A stretch of 64,000 bases of DNA. Origin: Seohaeicola zhoushanensis. GTDB lineage: Bacteria > Pseudomonadota > Alphaproteobacteria > Rhodobacterales > Rhodobacteraceae. Below are positions 50,883 to 58,853 of this stretch, in pieces. A program made the position numbers and the translations under genes. The notes beneath the pieces are model-generated. The model saw only the letters and a program-made list of their open reading frames with translations. It did not search any database and was not told the origin of the DNA. The stretch lies in contig NZ_BNCJ01000013.1 in NCBI RefSeq assembly GCF_014656415.1, positions 1 to 64,000 on the forward strand, given 5' to 3'. Position 1 is the first letter of the stretch, and each line of letters begins with the position of its first letter.

Positions 50883-51647
50883 TCATGCGATGAAGAGGCC
50901 GCCGTTTACGCCGATGGTGACGCCGGTGATGAACCCGGCCAGCGGGTCAGCCAGAAACGATGCGGTATGCGCGATCTCGTCGGGATGGCCGACCCGGCCC
51001 AGGGGGATCGCATCCATCTTGGTGTATTTGGTGCCATCCGCGGTGGCGCCCGTCGCCTGAGCCAGCATGGGCGTGTCGATCGGGCCCGGCGCAATGGCAT
51101 TCACCGTGATCCCTTCCTTGGCCAGCGCCCGCGCGGCAAAGCGCGTCAGGCCCAACACCGCGGCCTTGGACGCCGTGTAGTTGACCCCCGACTGAAGGCC
51201 GCCGATCTGACCGGCCAGCGAGGATACCGTTATGATCCGTCCGTGCTCGACCGGTTTGGCACGCCGGCACCGAGCCATTTCGCGGATGCAGATCATCGTG
51301 CCACGGGCATTGACGCCCATGGTGAAATCCCAATCGTCGAGGTCGGTATCGGCCAGCGCCGGCGCCGTGCTCATGCTTCCGTTGCCAAGCGTCCCCGCGA
51401 ACTGGGCAAGGACCGAGATCGGACCGACCTCGGACTCGATGGCGCCAAACGTTTTTTTCACGGCGGCTTCGTCCGTCACATCCAGAGCGAACCCCCTGTG
51501 CCCTTCGCCGGGCAGGCTGGCCGCGGCCCGTTCGGCCGCTTCCGCCTTGAGGTCTGCCACGGCGACGATCATGCCGTCTTTCGCGAACCGTTTGGCGGTT
51601 GCAAGACCAAGTCCGCTTGCCCCACCGGTCACGAGTGCGATACGCAT
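50883..51647 (-). CDS. SDR oxidoreductase
   Basis: 254 aa. Classical SDR: LVTGGASGLGLATAKRF at the N-terminus, AVADLKAEA after beta-2 (NAD type), VSSLAGQIGG with the catalytic Ser and YTASK (about residues 158-162). The C-terminal GVTIGVNGGLFIA is typical. It is one of four SDRs in the 50883-58781 segment, so several alcohol/ketone interconversions or alternative stereoisomers are likely. It follows another SDR on the same strand. Confidence 0.9.
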   Translation of the reverse strand: MRIALVTGGASGLGLATAKRFAKDGMIVAVADLKAEAAERAAASLPGEGHRGFALDVTDEAAVKKTFGAIESEVGPISVLAQFAGTLGNGSMSTAPALADTDLDDWDFTMGVNARGTMICIREMARCRRAKPVEHGRIITVSSLAGQIGGLQSGVNYTASKAAVLGLTRFAARALAKEGITVNAIAPGPIDTPMLAQATGATADGTKYTKMDAIPLGRVGHPDEIAHTASFLADPLAGFITGVTIGVNGGLFIA

Positions 51648-51682
51648 TGGAGAGTTCCTTTCATCCTTCGAGCCTTGAGGCC

Positions 51683-52459
51683 CTATTCAGTCTGGGTGGC
51701 GACCCAGGCCGCGATCATCTCTTCACTGACGAAGACAGAAGATGTCTGCCCGCCGTCCACCGCCAGAACCTGACCGGTGACAAGGCGCGCGTCCTGGCTT
51801 GCCAGAAAGGCGACTGCGCTCGCCACGTCCTCGGGTTCGCCGGTCATACCGAGCGGCATGGTGGCCACCACCAGCGCCTTGAACCGCGCGGTGTGCAGAC
51901 GGTCCTCGGTTCCCGGTGTCCGGATCACCCCGGGCGCGACGGCATTCACCCGCACACCCTTGGGGCCATAGGCACTGGCCATCTGCCGGGTCACGCCGAT
52001 CACGCCGGCTTTCGCTGCGGTGTAGGCACCAAATCCCATGTAGCCCGACAGACCGATGGACGATGCGATGTTCACGATATTGCCACGGCTTTCGAAAAGC
52101 ATGGGCAGCGCGTCGCGGGACAGGCGGAACATGGCGCGAAGATTGACGTCGAGATACCGGTCGTAGATTTCGTCGGTCGTATCATGCAGTGCGGGCGCGT
52201 TGCCGAGGCCGACGTTGTTGACCAGGATATCCAGTGTCGCGAAGGACTTCCGACAGGCTTCCAGGATGGTAGCCGGCGCGTCGTCGGCGGTGGAATCCTG
52301 AACCAGTATTTCCGCGCCGCGCAACGACGACAGGCCATCGGGGCGGATATCGACGGCCAGCACCCGGCAACCCTCGGCGATCAGCCGTTCCGCGATCCCG
52401 CGACCCAGCCCCTGCCCCGCACCGGTTACGATCGCGGCGCGACCTTCCAGACCTTTCAT
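51683..52459 (-). CDS. SDR oxidoreductase
   Basis: 258 aa. Motifs: AIVTGAGQGLGRGIAERL, LAVDIRPDG after beta-2, NNVG, NIASSIGLSGYMGFGAYTAAK with the catalytic Ser-Tyr-Lys. The C-terminus SSVFVSEEMIAAWVATQTE extends beyond the usual VDGG end. NAD-dependent oxidation of a secondary alcohol is the likely role. It lies between the second EthD gene and the next SDR. Confidence 0.9.
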   Translation of the reverse strand: MKGLEGRAAIVTGAGQGLGRGIAERLIAEGCRVLAVDIRPDGLSSLRGAEILVQDSTADDAPATILEACRKSFATLDILVNNVGLGNAPALHDTTDEIYDRYLDVNLRAMFRLSRDALPMLFESRGNIVNIASSIGLSGYMGFGAYTAAKAGVIGVTRQMASAYGPKGVRVNAVAPGVIRTPGTEDRLHTARFKALVVATMPLGMTGEPEDVASAVAFLASQDARLVTGQVLAVDGGQTSSVFVSEEMIAAWVATQTE

Positions 52460-52483
52460 GGTCTCTGTCCTTTCAAGCGGCCG

Positions 52484-52870
52484 TCAAAGCCGACCTTCCA
52501 TCCAGTCGCCTGCGTAGTCCTTGCCGATCTGGACAACCTGATTGTCGAACATCAGGACGCGCGTCGCATCCATGTCGAGGAACTGTCGTTCGTCCTCAAT
52601 CATCTCGTTCTGGAAATAGGGCATTGCGTGCAGCTCCTTTCTCGCCTCCAGGCTCGGGAACCAGCTTTCGGAAAACCCGTCGTAGTCGAGCGGTCCGACT
52701 CCGGGCCAGCCCTGGCTAGGAACCATGTGATGCTGAACGTAGCGTTTCAGGTATTTCTCGACGCCTGGGATTCCGGCGATCAAAGGCCCGTGCACGTCCC
52801 GCCAGTGAGCCTGGAACTGCTCGAGTGTCAGGCCCGGTTTGCGTTTGTAAAAGCCGAGGGTGATGATCAT
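52484..52870 (-). CDS. EthD domain protein, copy 2
   Basis: 128 aa. ATG 52870 follows CGGAGGA; the frame extends upstream without support. Dimeric alpha-beta-barrel EthD motif: GFYKRKPGLTLEQFQAHWRDVHGPL at the N-terminus, then LKRYVQHH, LDYDGFSESWF and VVQIGKDYAGDWM. EthD-like proteins act as small cyclase/isomerase-type enzymes or as accessory proteins to P450 systems (EthB/EthD in ether degradation). It has operator site 9 directly upstream and is a clear paralogue of the adjacent copy at 52967-53353. Confidence 0.88.
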   Translation of the reverse strand: MIITLGFYKRKPGLTLEQFQAHWRDVHGPLIAGIPGVEKYLKRYVQHHMVPSQGWPGVGPLDYDGFSESWFPSLEARKELHAMPYFQNEMIEDERQFLDMDATRVLMFDNQVVQIGKDYAGDWMEGRL

Positions 52871-52923
52871 GCGTCCTCCGGAACCGTCAGGGCGTGAATG
52901 TCTCTGGCTCAGGTCTGACACGG

Positions 52924-52953
52924 CATCGCCGGGCCAAGTGACCCCCGGCGATG
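52924..52953. other. 10-bp stem-loop between the EthD genes
   Basis: CATCGCCGGG (52924-52933) pairs perfectly with CCCGGCGATG (52944-52953) around a 10-base loop, overlapping operator site 9. No T run follows. It may be a terminator for the first EthD gene combined with the operator of the second. Confidence 0.45.
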
Positions 52954-52958
52954 GGACA
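52939..52958. promoter_or_regulatory. Palindromic operator, site 9
   Basis: TGACCCC-CGGCGA-TGGGACA, 12 of 14 arm positions, 69 bp upstream of EthD copy 2. On the minus strand TCAGACC (52918-52912) follows after the standard 20-bp gap, giving an internal promoter within the operon. Confidence 0.65.
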
Positions 52959-52966
52959 GGCGGGTC

Positions 52967-53353
52967 TCAGGTCCCGCCGGCCATCCATTCAAAGGCATAG
53001 TCCTTGCCGATCTGCACGACCTGCTTGTCGAACATCAGCAAGCGCGTCGCCGACATGTCGAGGAACTCGTGTTCGTCGGGGATCATGACCTCGGTCTGAT
53101 AGGGTTGTGCATGCATTTCCTTGCGGGCTGCTTCGGAAACGAACCAGGCTTCGGAAAAGCCGTCGTAGTCGAGAGTGCCGACACCGGAAAAGCCGATGCT
53201 TGGCCTGATGTGATGCTGGACATATCGTTTTAGAAACCGCTCTATATTCGGCGTCTTTGCGACCAGCGGGCCGTGGATTTCGCCCCAATGTCGGTGAAAT
53301 TCATCCAGCGTGAGCCCCGGCTTTCGCTTGTAGAAGCCAAGCAATATCAGCAT
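52967..53353 (-). CDS. EthD domain protein, copy 1
   Basis: 128 aa, same length and layout as copy 2: LGFYKRKPGLTLDEFHRHWGEIHGPLV, FLKRYVQHHIRP, LDYDGFSEAWF and VVQIGKDYAFEWMAGG. The two share well over half their residues by eye, so they arose by tandem duplication, but they have diverged in the middle (GFSGVG against GWPGVG) and may act on different intermediates or form a heterodimer. It starts 12 bases after the epoxide-hydrolase-like gene on the same strand. Confidence 0.88.
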   Translation of the reverse strand: MLILLGFYKRKPGLTLDEFHRHWGEIHGPLVAKTPNIERFLKRYVQHHIRPSIGFSGVGTLDYDGFSEAWFVSEAARKEMHAQPYQTEVMIPDEHEFLDMSATRLLMFDKQVVQIGKDYAFEWMAGGT

Positions 53354-53365
53354 GTTATTTCTCTC

Positions 53366-54463
53366 TCAGGGGGTTGGCGCCGCATCGTCTGGCACGAGGT
53401 GGGGCATTTTGGTCAGGAGCCAGCGCGTGAGTTCGAGATGCACGCGTTCGGGCCGTTCCTGTGCCATCCAGTGACCGGAATGAACGATGCGCTCGGTCAG
53501 GTTGCGGCAGGACTCGCGCATCGGTTCGGCCAATCGCGAATCCACGGATTCGCAGGTGATGTCGTAGCGCCCGGCGAGAAACAGCACGGGCATGTCGAGG
53601 CGGCCGCCGTTGAGGGCGGTGGCGGAATATGCGGCGTTGTCTGCATCGTTCAGATAATAGGCATTCGGACCGCGAAAGCCGTTGCGCGACAGGGCGTCCG
53701 TATAGATTGCAAGATCGGTTTCGGTGAGCACCCGGGTGTCAAGCGGCAGGTCCGGCGCCTTGTCGGCCCCGCCAAACCAGCCGCCGTTGCGGAAGATATC
53801 GGCATGCGGGCTGGGCTTGCCCAGAGCCTCGGGTTTGCCGTGCCGAAAGAGTGCACGAACCGTGCACAAGACGTCTGCCTCCATGACAGATGTCGCGCGG
53901 TCGAACTGTTCGACATAGAACCTCTGATAGGCCCATTGACCATAGGGCGCGCTGTCTTCGGGATATAGGGTCCTGTCGACCAGCGGCAGCATGTGCTCCA
54001 TCCCGAATTCCAGCGTGCGGTAGGGCACGCAGAGATTGGCAACGCCGTGACAGCGATCCGGGTGATGGCTGGCCACAGACCAGACGGCCGGGGCACCCCA
54101 GTCGTGGCCGACCCACACCGCGCGCTTCAGACCAAGCGCATCGGCCAGCCCGGTGAGGTCGGCGACCTGGTGGCGCAGCGCATAGGCCGCAGGATCGTCG
54201 TAGACCTGCGAGCGGCCATAGCCCCGCATGTCGGGCGCGATGGCGCGGAACCCCATGCCGCCCAGATGCGACAGAACATGCCGCCAGCTCCACGACAACT
54301 CAGGCCAGCCGTGAACAAGGACGACTGGAACGCCATCCTGCGGCCCGCAGGAGAGATAGAAGACCCGATGCCCTTGCATACTGATGGTGTGCGAAACGAT
54401 CTCGTGCCGCGGGACGTGCGACAGTGCGGTCGTATCGGTGTGCCCGTTGGCTGGTGACTGCAT
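53366..54463 (-). CDS. Epoxide-hydrolase-like alpha/beta hydrolase
   Basis: 365 aa. VLVHGWPELSWSWRHVL holds the HGxP oxyanion motif (about residues 49-65). VWVGHDWGAPAVWSVA carries an Asp nucleophile (about residue 120) as in epoxide hydrolases and haloalkane dehalogenases. FLAGRYDITCE has the acid and HSGHWMAQERPE the catalytic His. It would open an epoxide to a diol, a natural partner to a LimB-like or P450 epoxidation. A family alternative is a fluoroacetate dehalogenase-like enzyme. Operator site 10 lies 49 bp upstream. Confidence 0.86.
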   Translation of the reverse strand: MQSPANGHTDTTALSHVPRHEIVSHTISMQGHRVFYLSCGPQDGVPVVLVHGWPELSWSWRHVLSHLGGMGFRAIAPDMRGYGRSQVYDDPAAYALRHQVADLTGLADALGLKRAVWVGHDWGAPAVWSVASHHPDRCHGVANLCVPYRTLEFGMEHMLPLVDRTLYPEDSAPYGQWAYQRFYVEQFDRATSVMEADVLCTVRALFRHGKPEALGKPSPHADIFRNGGWFGGADKAPDLPLDTRVLTETDLAIYTDALSRNGFRGPNAYYLNDADNAAYSATALNGGRLDMPVLFLAGRYDITCESVDSRLAEPMRESCRNLTERIVHSGHWMAQERPERVHLELTRWLLTKMPHLVPDDAAPTP

Positions 54464-54511
54464 GTCGGATCCTCCCCGCGCGGCAGTCTGTCGGGGGAGC
54501 TGTGCGGGTCA

Positions 54512-54531
54512 TGACCCCCCTGACGGGGACA
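54512..54531. promoter_or_regulatory. Palindromic operator, site 10
   Basis: TGACCCC-CCTGAC-GGGGACA, 13 of 14 arm positions, 49 bp upstream of the epoxide-hydrolase-like gene. On the minus strand ACAGACT (54491-54485) follows after the 20-bp gap. Confidence 0.75.
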
Positions 54532-54567
54532 GGTGAGATTTGCATCCCGGTCGACTGCCAAGACCGG

Positions 54568-55320
54568 TCAGGAGAAGTGCAGGCCGCCGTTGATGTCCAG
54601 CACGGCGCCAGTCACATAACCGGCGGCGGCGGTGCAGAGAAAGGCCATCGGGCCGCCGACCTCTTCGGGTTCACCCATCCGGCCGGTCGGCAGTTTCGAC
54701 AGGTCGAACGGCTGACCGGAGGCGCGCAGCATCGGTGTCAGGATCGGCCCCGGTGCAACTGCGTTCACCGTCACCCCATGTGCCGCGCCTTGCCGGGCGA
54801 AATACCGGACCAGGGACTGAATCGCGCCTTTGGAGGCGACATAGGCCGGTTCCACATCCAGTGTGGTGCCCGCGTTGCGCCCGGCCTGCGAAGCCACGAT
54901 GGCGATCTTGCCGCCGCCTTGGTCGATCATGCCACGCATGACCGCCCGCATCATGTTGATCGGGCCGCGCACGTTCACTTCCATGATCCGCTGATAAAGG
55001 GCGTCCCAGTCGCCGCCGTCGCGCCAGTCGCCCTTGCTGTAGATGCCGCTGCATTCGGCATAGGCGTCAAGCGGACCGAGGCTGGCGATGCAGGTTACGA
55101 CCGCGGCCCGGTCAGTGGTGTCGAGCTGATGGGCCTGTACCTCGGTTCCCGCCGCGCGCAGTTCCCGGGCCAGATCGTCCGGCCGGCGGATATCGGTCAG
55201 GATCAGCCGCGCGCCAAGGCCGGCACAGGCCCGGGCGGTCGCGCTGCCGAGGGCCCCCGCCGCGCCCGATACGAGGACGGTCTTTCCGGAGAGGTCGAAA
55301 GGGTTGGCCAGCGGCATCAT
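54568..55320 (-). CDS. SDR oxidoreductase
   Basis: 250 aa. ATG 55320 overlaps the monooxygenase stop codon (ATGA); the longer frame upstream is a shadow. Motifs: VLVSGAAGALGSATARACAG (about residues 15-34), LTDIRRPDD after beta-2, AIVASQAGRNAG with the catalytic Ser, and YVASK. C-terminal GAVLDINGGLHFS is typical. Translational coupling to the FAD monooxygenase suggests it acts on the hydroxylated product. Confidence 0.9.
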   Translation of the reverse strand: MMPLANPFDLSGKTVLVSGAAGALGSATARACAGLGARLILTDIRRPDDLARELRAAGTEVQAHQLDTTDRAAVVTCIASLGPLDAYAECSGIYSKGDWRDGGDWDALYQRIMEVNVRGPINMMRAVMRGMIDQGGGKIAIVASQAGRNAGTTLDVEPAYVASKGAIQSLVRYFARQGAAHGVTVNAVAPGPILTPMLRASGQPFDLSKLPTGRMGEPEEVGGPMAFLCTAAAGYVTGAVLDINGGLHFS

Positions 55321-57101
55321 GCGGCCGCTGTGGCCGCGAGGGCGGGCTGGCGCCGCAGAAGGGTGGCAAACACCTGTTCCATCACGGTCGCCGGATCGGC
55401 CACAGCTTCGAACGCACGCCAGGCCACGTGCGAGTCCGGTCGGACCAGGATGGCGCCCGTACTGCCGATTTCGCATTGCGCCGCCCATTCGCGATCCGGG
55501 TCGACCACATCCGTCCCCATGCGAACGGTGCGGAGCGAAACCCCGTGCCGCGCGGCGGCATCGGTGGCGGCGGGCAGCCATGCGGCGCCGCCTTCCGGGA
55601 CGATCAGGACGAAATCGCCCTTGCCGCAGAGATCCAGCGTGGACAGGCGCGTGCCGTCCTTCTCGACCCAGCAATGCGGGAGCCGGTGCCCGGCCCGGGT
55701 TGTCGGCTGGTAGGTCCGGCCCAGGGGATCGCGTTGGGGCGGCAGCGTTCCGTCGCCGATGACCGCGCCCTGTTCGTAGTGAAAGCCGAGTTCCAGGTCA
55801 TGCGCCTGCCACTCCATCTCCTGCACCTTGAGCACCTGCTTCAGCCGTGCGCGGCGGGTGCGGCCTTCATCGTCCTCGGCAAAGAATTTGACGAAGTTCT
55901 TGCTGCTTGTCTCGCCATCTCCCCGCACCAGGCCAATGACGCCATCGGTCAGCGCATGGTTTTCGAAGGTCATCAGCGCCCAGCTGACATTACGCGCAGC
56001 AACCGGCCGGCGCTCGGATTCATAGGTGTCCAGCAGGGCCGGATCGGCACGACCCTCCAGCACCTCCCGCAGTTTCCAGGCCAGGTTATGGGCGTCCTGT
56101 ATTGCCGAGTTCAGGCCAAGACCGGTGGTCGGCGGATGCCGATGCGCGGCGTCGCCGGCCAAAAAGATCCTGTCGAACCGGTAGCGGTCGGCCAGCACGC
56201 CTTCGACTTCCCAGTGACCGATGCCGATGATGTCCGGGTCGAGGTCCGGCACATTCAGCAGAGCGCGCATCCGCGGCAAGAGCGAGGCCTGATCGAACCG
56301 CGCCGGATCATCCGGGCGGAAGGAAAAGTGAAACATCCATTCCTCGGAGTGACGGTCGAACCGGGTCGGCCCGAGTTTGCCCAGCACGCCGCTGCTCCAC
56401 GATCCGCCGTCCGGATTGACGAACCATGTGGTCATGGCCAGATCGTCGTCCCACCATTGCGACAGGTCGGCCCTGAAATAGACCGTCACCATGTCGACCA
56501 GCTTGCGTCGCCCTTCCAGCCGGCTGCCCACTGCCGGGCCGACCGTGCGTCCGCCGTCGGCGGCAATCAGGTATCGGGCCCGAATGGTCAGATCGCGGTC
56601 GTTCTCGAGGTCACGGACGATGGCGGTGACATGGTCGGTGTCCTGATGCACCTCTTTCAGCTCGTGGCGGAACAGCAGGCCGTCCGGATTGCGATCCTGC
56701 GCCTGTTCCGTCAGCAAGGGTTCGAGCCGAACCTGCGGGTAGAGACAGCTTTCGCAGGGGCTGTGCCGCCTGTAGTCGGTCAGCGATCCACCGCCAAAGG
56801 ATTCGACACTGTGGAATGTGCGCCGGTCCAGCGGGCCGTCGCCGCCGAGGGTCGTGCACCAGCGGATGCGCTGGATGGCGGACAGCGGCATGGCCTTGTC
56901 GTAGACGGCCCCGGCCACACCCAACTGTCGGAAGACCTCCATCGTCCGCTGGTTGATGTATCGCGCCTTCGGCAGGTTGCCGGTCGAGGCATGACGCTCG
57001 ATCAGGAGCGATTTCACGCCGAGTTCGGACAGGGCGATCGACGCGGTCAGACCGCAGCCGCCGGCACCGACTATGAGAACGGGAACTTCGATGTCGGGCA
57101 T
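55317..57101 (-). CDS. FAD-dependent monooxygenase (phenol hydroxylase/MhpA-like)
   Basis: 594 aa. ATG 57101 follows ACAGGAGG; the longer frame is not supported. Group A flavoprotein hydroxylase: VLIVGAGGCGLTASIALSELG (about residues 7-27), the DG motif in YLIAADGGRTVGP, and FLAGDAAHRHPPTTGLGLNSAIQDAHNL with the GD motif. A C-terminal thioredoxin-like domain (about residues 500-594) is typical of the PheA/TfdB/MhpA group. It hydroxylates an aromatic or enolic ring with NAD(P)H and O2. First gene of the minus series down to 49090, with operator site 11 in the promoter region. Confidence 0.88.
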   Translation of the reverse strand: MPDIEVPVLIVGAGGCGLTASIALSELGVKSLLIERHASTGNLPKARYINQRTMEVFRQLGVAGAVYDKAMPLSAIQRIRWCTTLGGDGPLDRRTFHSVESFGGGSLTDYRRHSPCESCLYPQVRLEPLLTEQAQDRNPDGLLFRHELKEVHQDTDHVTAIVRDLENDRDLTIRARYLIAADGGRTVGPAVGSRLEGRRKLVDMVTVYFRADLSQWWDDDLAMTTWFVNPDGGSWSSGVLGKLGPTRFDRHSEEWMFHFSFRPDDPARFDQASLLPRMRALLNVPDLDPDIIGIGHWEVEGVLADRYRFDRIFLAGDAAHRHPPTTGLGLNSAIQDAHNLAWKLREVLEGRADPALLDTYESERRPVAARNVSWALMTFENHALTDGVIGLVRGDGETSSKNFVKFFAEDDEGRTRRARLKQVLKVQEMEWQAHDLELGFHYEQGAVIGDGTLPPQRDPLGRTYQPTTRAGHRLPHCWVEKDGTRLSTLDLCGKGDFVLIVPEGGAAWLPAATDAAARHGVSLRTVRMGTDVVDPDREWAAQCEIGSTGAILVRPDSHVAWRAFEAVADPATVMEQVFATLLRRQPALAATAAA

Positions 57102-57209
57102 CGTTGGCCTCCTGTAACGCGCAGGTCGGATTTGCGTCCGTGAAGAGCCGGAGAAGTGACGCCACGGAACCTGATCGTTTTCGAGATAGTTTGGCAATCA
57201 TACCACCAA

Positions 57210-57229
57210 TGTCCCCCATCAATGTTACA
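57210..57229. promoter_or_regulatory. Palindromic operator, site 11
   Basis: TGTCCCC-CATCAA-TGTTACA, 11 of 14 arm positions, between the divergent FAD monooxygenase and MarR genes. AAAGAT (57250-57255, plus strand) follows after the 20-bp gap; on the minus strand TATCTC (57188-57183) is the counterpart. Confidence 0.6.
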
Positions 57230-57275
57230 CCGGATTTCGAATTTGGCGGAAAGATGAGAGAATGACGAAAATGAG

Positions 57276-57872
57276 GTGAAGCAGGTGAGCCGCCTGATGG
57301 ATTCTGAAGACAACGCGGCTCGAGAAATCGAGACCGAAGCCCTCCTCGACCGGATGAGGTTGCCTGTCGGACAGAGCTATAATGCGGATGACAATATCGC
57401 GCGGATCTGTTCCGTCATCGCCAACCGCACCAGTCTGCTCATGCAATCCATGTATGGCGAGCGCTTTGGGCTGAATGTGCTGAATTGGCGCATTCTCGCG
57501 ATTCTGGGATACCACAGTCCGATTTCCGCCAAGGCGATTTCCGAGATGATCGCGACCGATCAGGTCACGATCAGCCGCGCCATAGATCAGATGTCGCGCA
57601 AGAAGTTGATCAGCCGGCGCGTGGACCAGAGCGACCGTCGCCGCCAGCTTCTTCGGCTGAGCGATCGTGGCCAGGAGGTTTATCAGCGGGTCCTGCCCCT
57701 GTTCGCCGCATCGGAAAGCGCGCTTCTCGCGCCGCTGAGCGAGGACGAGCAGGCAGAGCTGCGCCGGCTTCTTCATATTGTCGCGAAACAGGCCGAGACG
57801 GAGTTCTCGGAAACCAAACCCTGGCAAGACGTTCTGTCGGCCTATGGCAAACCCGGCGGAAGCGACGCCTAA
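57276..57872 (+). CDS. MarR-family transcriptional regulator
   Basis: 198 aa from a GTG at 57276; ATG 57297 (MDSEDNAAREIE) is equally plausible, and no strong ribosome site decides. The winged HTH is clear: LNVLNWRILAILGYHSPISAKAISEMIATDQVTISRAIDQMSRKKLISRRVDQSDRRRQLLRLSDRG (about residues 64-130). MarR proteins often repress an adjacent divergent catabolic gene until a phenolic or similar ligand binds, here the FAD monooxygenase. It is therefore an alternative candidate for some of the operator sites. Confidence 0.9.
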   Translation: MKQVSRLMDSEDNAAREIETEALLDRMRLPVGQSYNADDNIARICSVIANRTSLLMQSMYGERFGLNVLNWRILAILGYHSPISAKAISEMIATDQVTISRAIDQMSRKKLISRRVDQSDRRRQLLRLSDRGQEVYQRVLPLFAASESALLAPLSEDEQAELRRLLHIVAKQAETEFSETKPWQDVLSAYGKPGGSDA

Positions 57873-57890
57873 GTCCCGCGCCGAGGGACA
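57872..57890. promoter_or_regulatory. Palindromic operator variant with 5-bp spacer (SDR gene)
   Basis: AGTCCCG-CGCCG-AGGGACA, 11 of 14 arm positions with a one-base shorter spacer. It begins at the last base of the MarR stop codon and lies 81 bp before the SDR start. TAGGAT (57911-57916) follows after the same 20-bp gap. Confidence 0.5.
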
Positions 57891-57971
57891 GATTGCCGCC
57901 TGCCACGCGCTAGGATCGCCCCAACCGTTGTCCGACGGTATTTGTAGATCTGGAATGCAAAGGAATCCGTG

Positions 57972-58781
57972 ATGAAAAGCGACTGGTTGGGACTGGATGG
58001 CAAGGTGGCTGTCGTCACCGGGGGCGGCGGCGGAATCGGACGCGTGATCGCCGCGTCTCTGGCCGAGGCGGGCTGCAAGGTGGCGGTCCTTGATCTCAAT
58101 GCAGAGAGCGCTTCGGCAACGGCTGCGGAACTGGCCGAAACCGGGGCAACGGTGATCTCCTGCAGTGCGGACATTTCCGATCATGCGAGTGTCTCCGCGG
58201 CCGCAAATCGGGTGCGCGCCGAGCTGGGGCCTTGCGATGTACTCGTCAACAATGCTGCACTGGTGCGCAACGGTCCGCTGTCCTCGCTCTCGGTCGCGGA
58301 CTGGACTGCTGTGCTTACCGTCAATCTGACGGGCTACTTCATCTGCTCGCAGGTCTTCGGTCAGCAGATGATGGACAAGAAGTCCGGCGCGATCGTGCAT
58401 GTATCGTCCATGGCGGGTCTGCACGCCCAGCCGACCAGCGGCGCCTATAGCGTCAGCAAGGCGGGGGTCATGATGCTGTCGAAGAACATCGCGCAGGAAT
58501 GGGGCCCGAAAGGCATCCGGTCCAACGTCGTGAGCCCGGCGATGGTCATGACACCGATGTCCGAAGTGATCTATCGCGATCCCGAAGTGCGAAAGAAGCG
58601 CGAGGATATCGTACCGATCGGCCGTATCGGGCAGCCTCAGGATATCGCGGATTCCATCGTCTTCCTCGCCAGCGAGCGCGCGAGCTATGTCAGTGGTCAG
58701 GAAATCCTTTGCGACGGCGGCTGGAACACCGTGTTGCTCAAGACAGTGCCGCGCCCGGGCTTCGACCAGAAGGACGCCTGA
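57972..58781 (+). CDS. SDR oxidoreductase
   Basis: 269 aa, ATG 57972 with AAGGA nine bases upstream. Motifs: VAVVTGGGGGIGRVIAASLAEAG (about residues 13-35), VLDLNAESA after beta-2, NNAA, HVSSMAGLHAQPTSGAYSVSK with Ser-Tyr-Lys. C-terminal VSGQEILCDGGWN is typical. NAD-dependent alcohol oxidation is likely. It has its own operator variant upstream and converges on LuxR regulator 2. Confidence 0.9.
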   Translation: MKSDWLGLDGKVAVVTGGGGGIGRVIAASLAEAGCKVAVLDLNAESASATAAELAETGATVISCSADISDHASVSAAANRVRAELGPCDVLVNNAALVRNGPLSSLSVADWTAVLTVNLTGYFICSQVFGQQMMDKKSGAIVHVSSMAGLHAQPTSGAYSVSKAGVMMLSKNIAQEWGPKGIRSNVVSPAMVMTPMSEVIYRDPEVRKKREDIVPIGRIGQPQDIADSIVFLASERASYVSGQEILCDGGWNTVLLKTVPRPGFDQKDA

Positions 58782-58796
58782 CCCTTCCAAAGAAAT

Positions 58797-58822
58797 TGGC
58801 GCATGCCCTGCGGCGTGCGCCA
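58797..58822. terminator. Bidirectional hairpin between SDR and LuxR 2 genes
   Basis: TGGCGCA (58797-58803) pairs with TGCGCCA (58816-58822), with an inner GCC/GGC stem and a CTGC loop, in the gap between two convergent genes. There is no T run, so it is a possible shared terminator of moderate strength. Confidence 0.5.
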
Positions 58823-58853
58823 CTCCCGTTCTGCCCGCACCTGCGCAAGTTGG

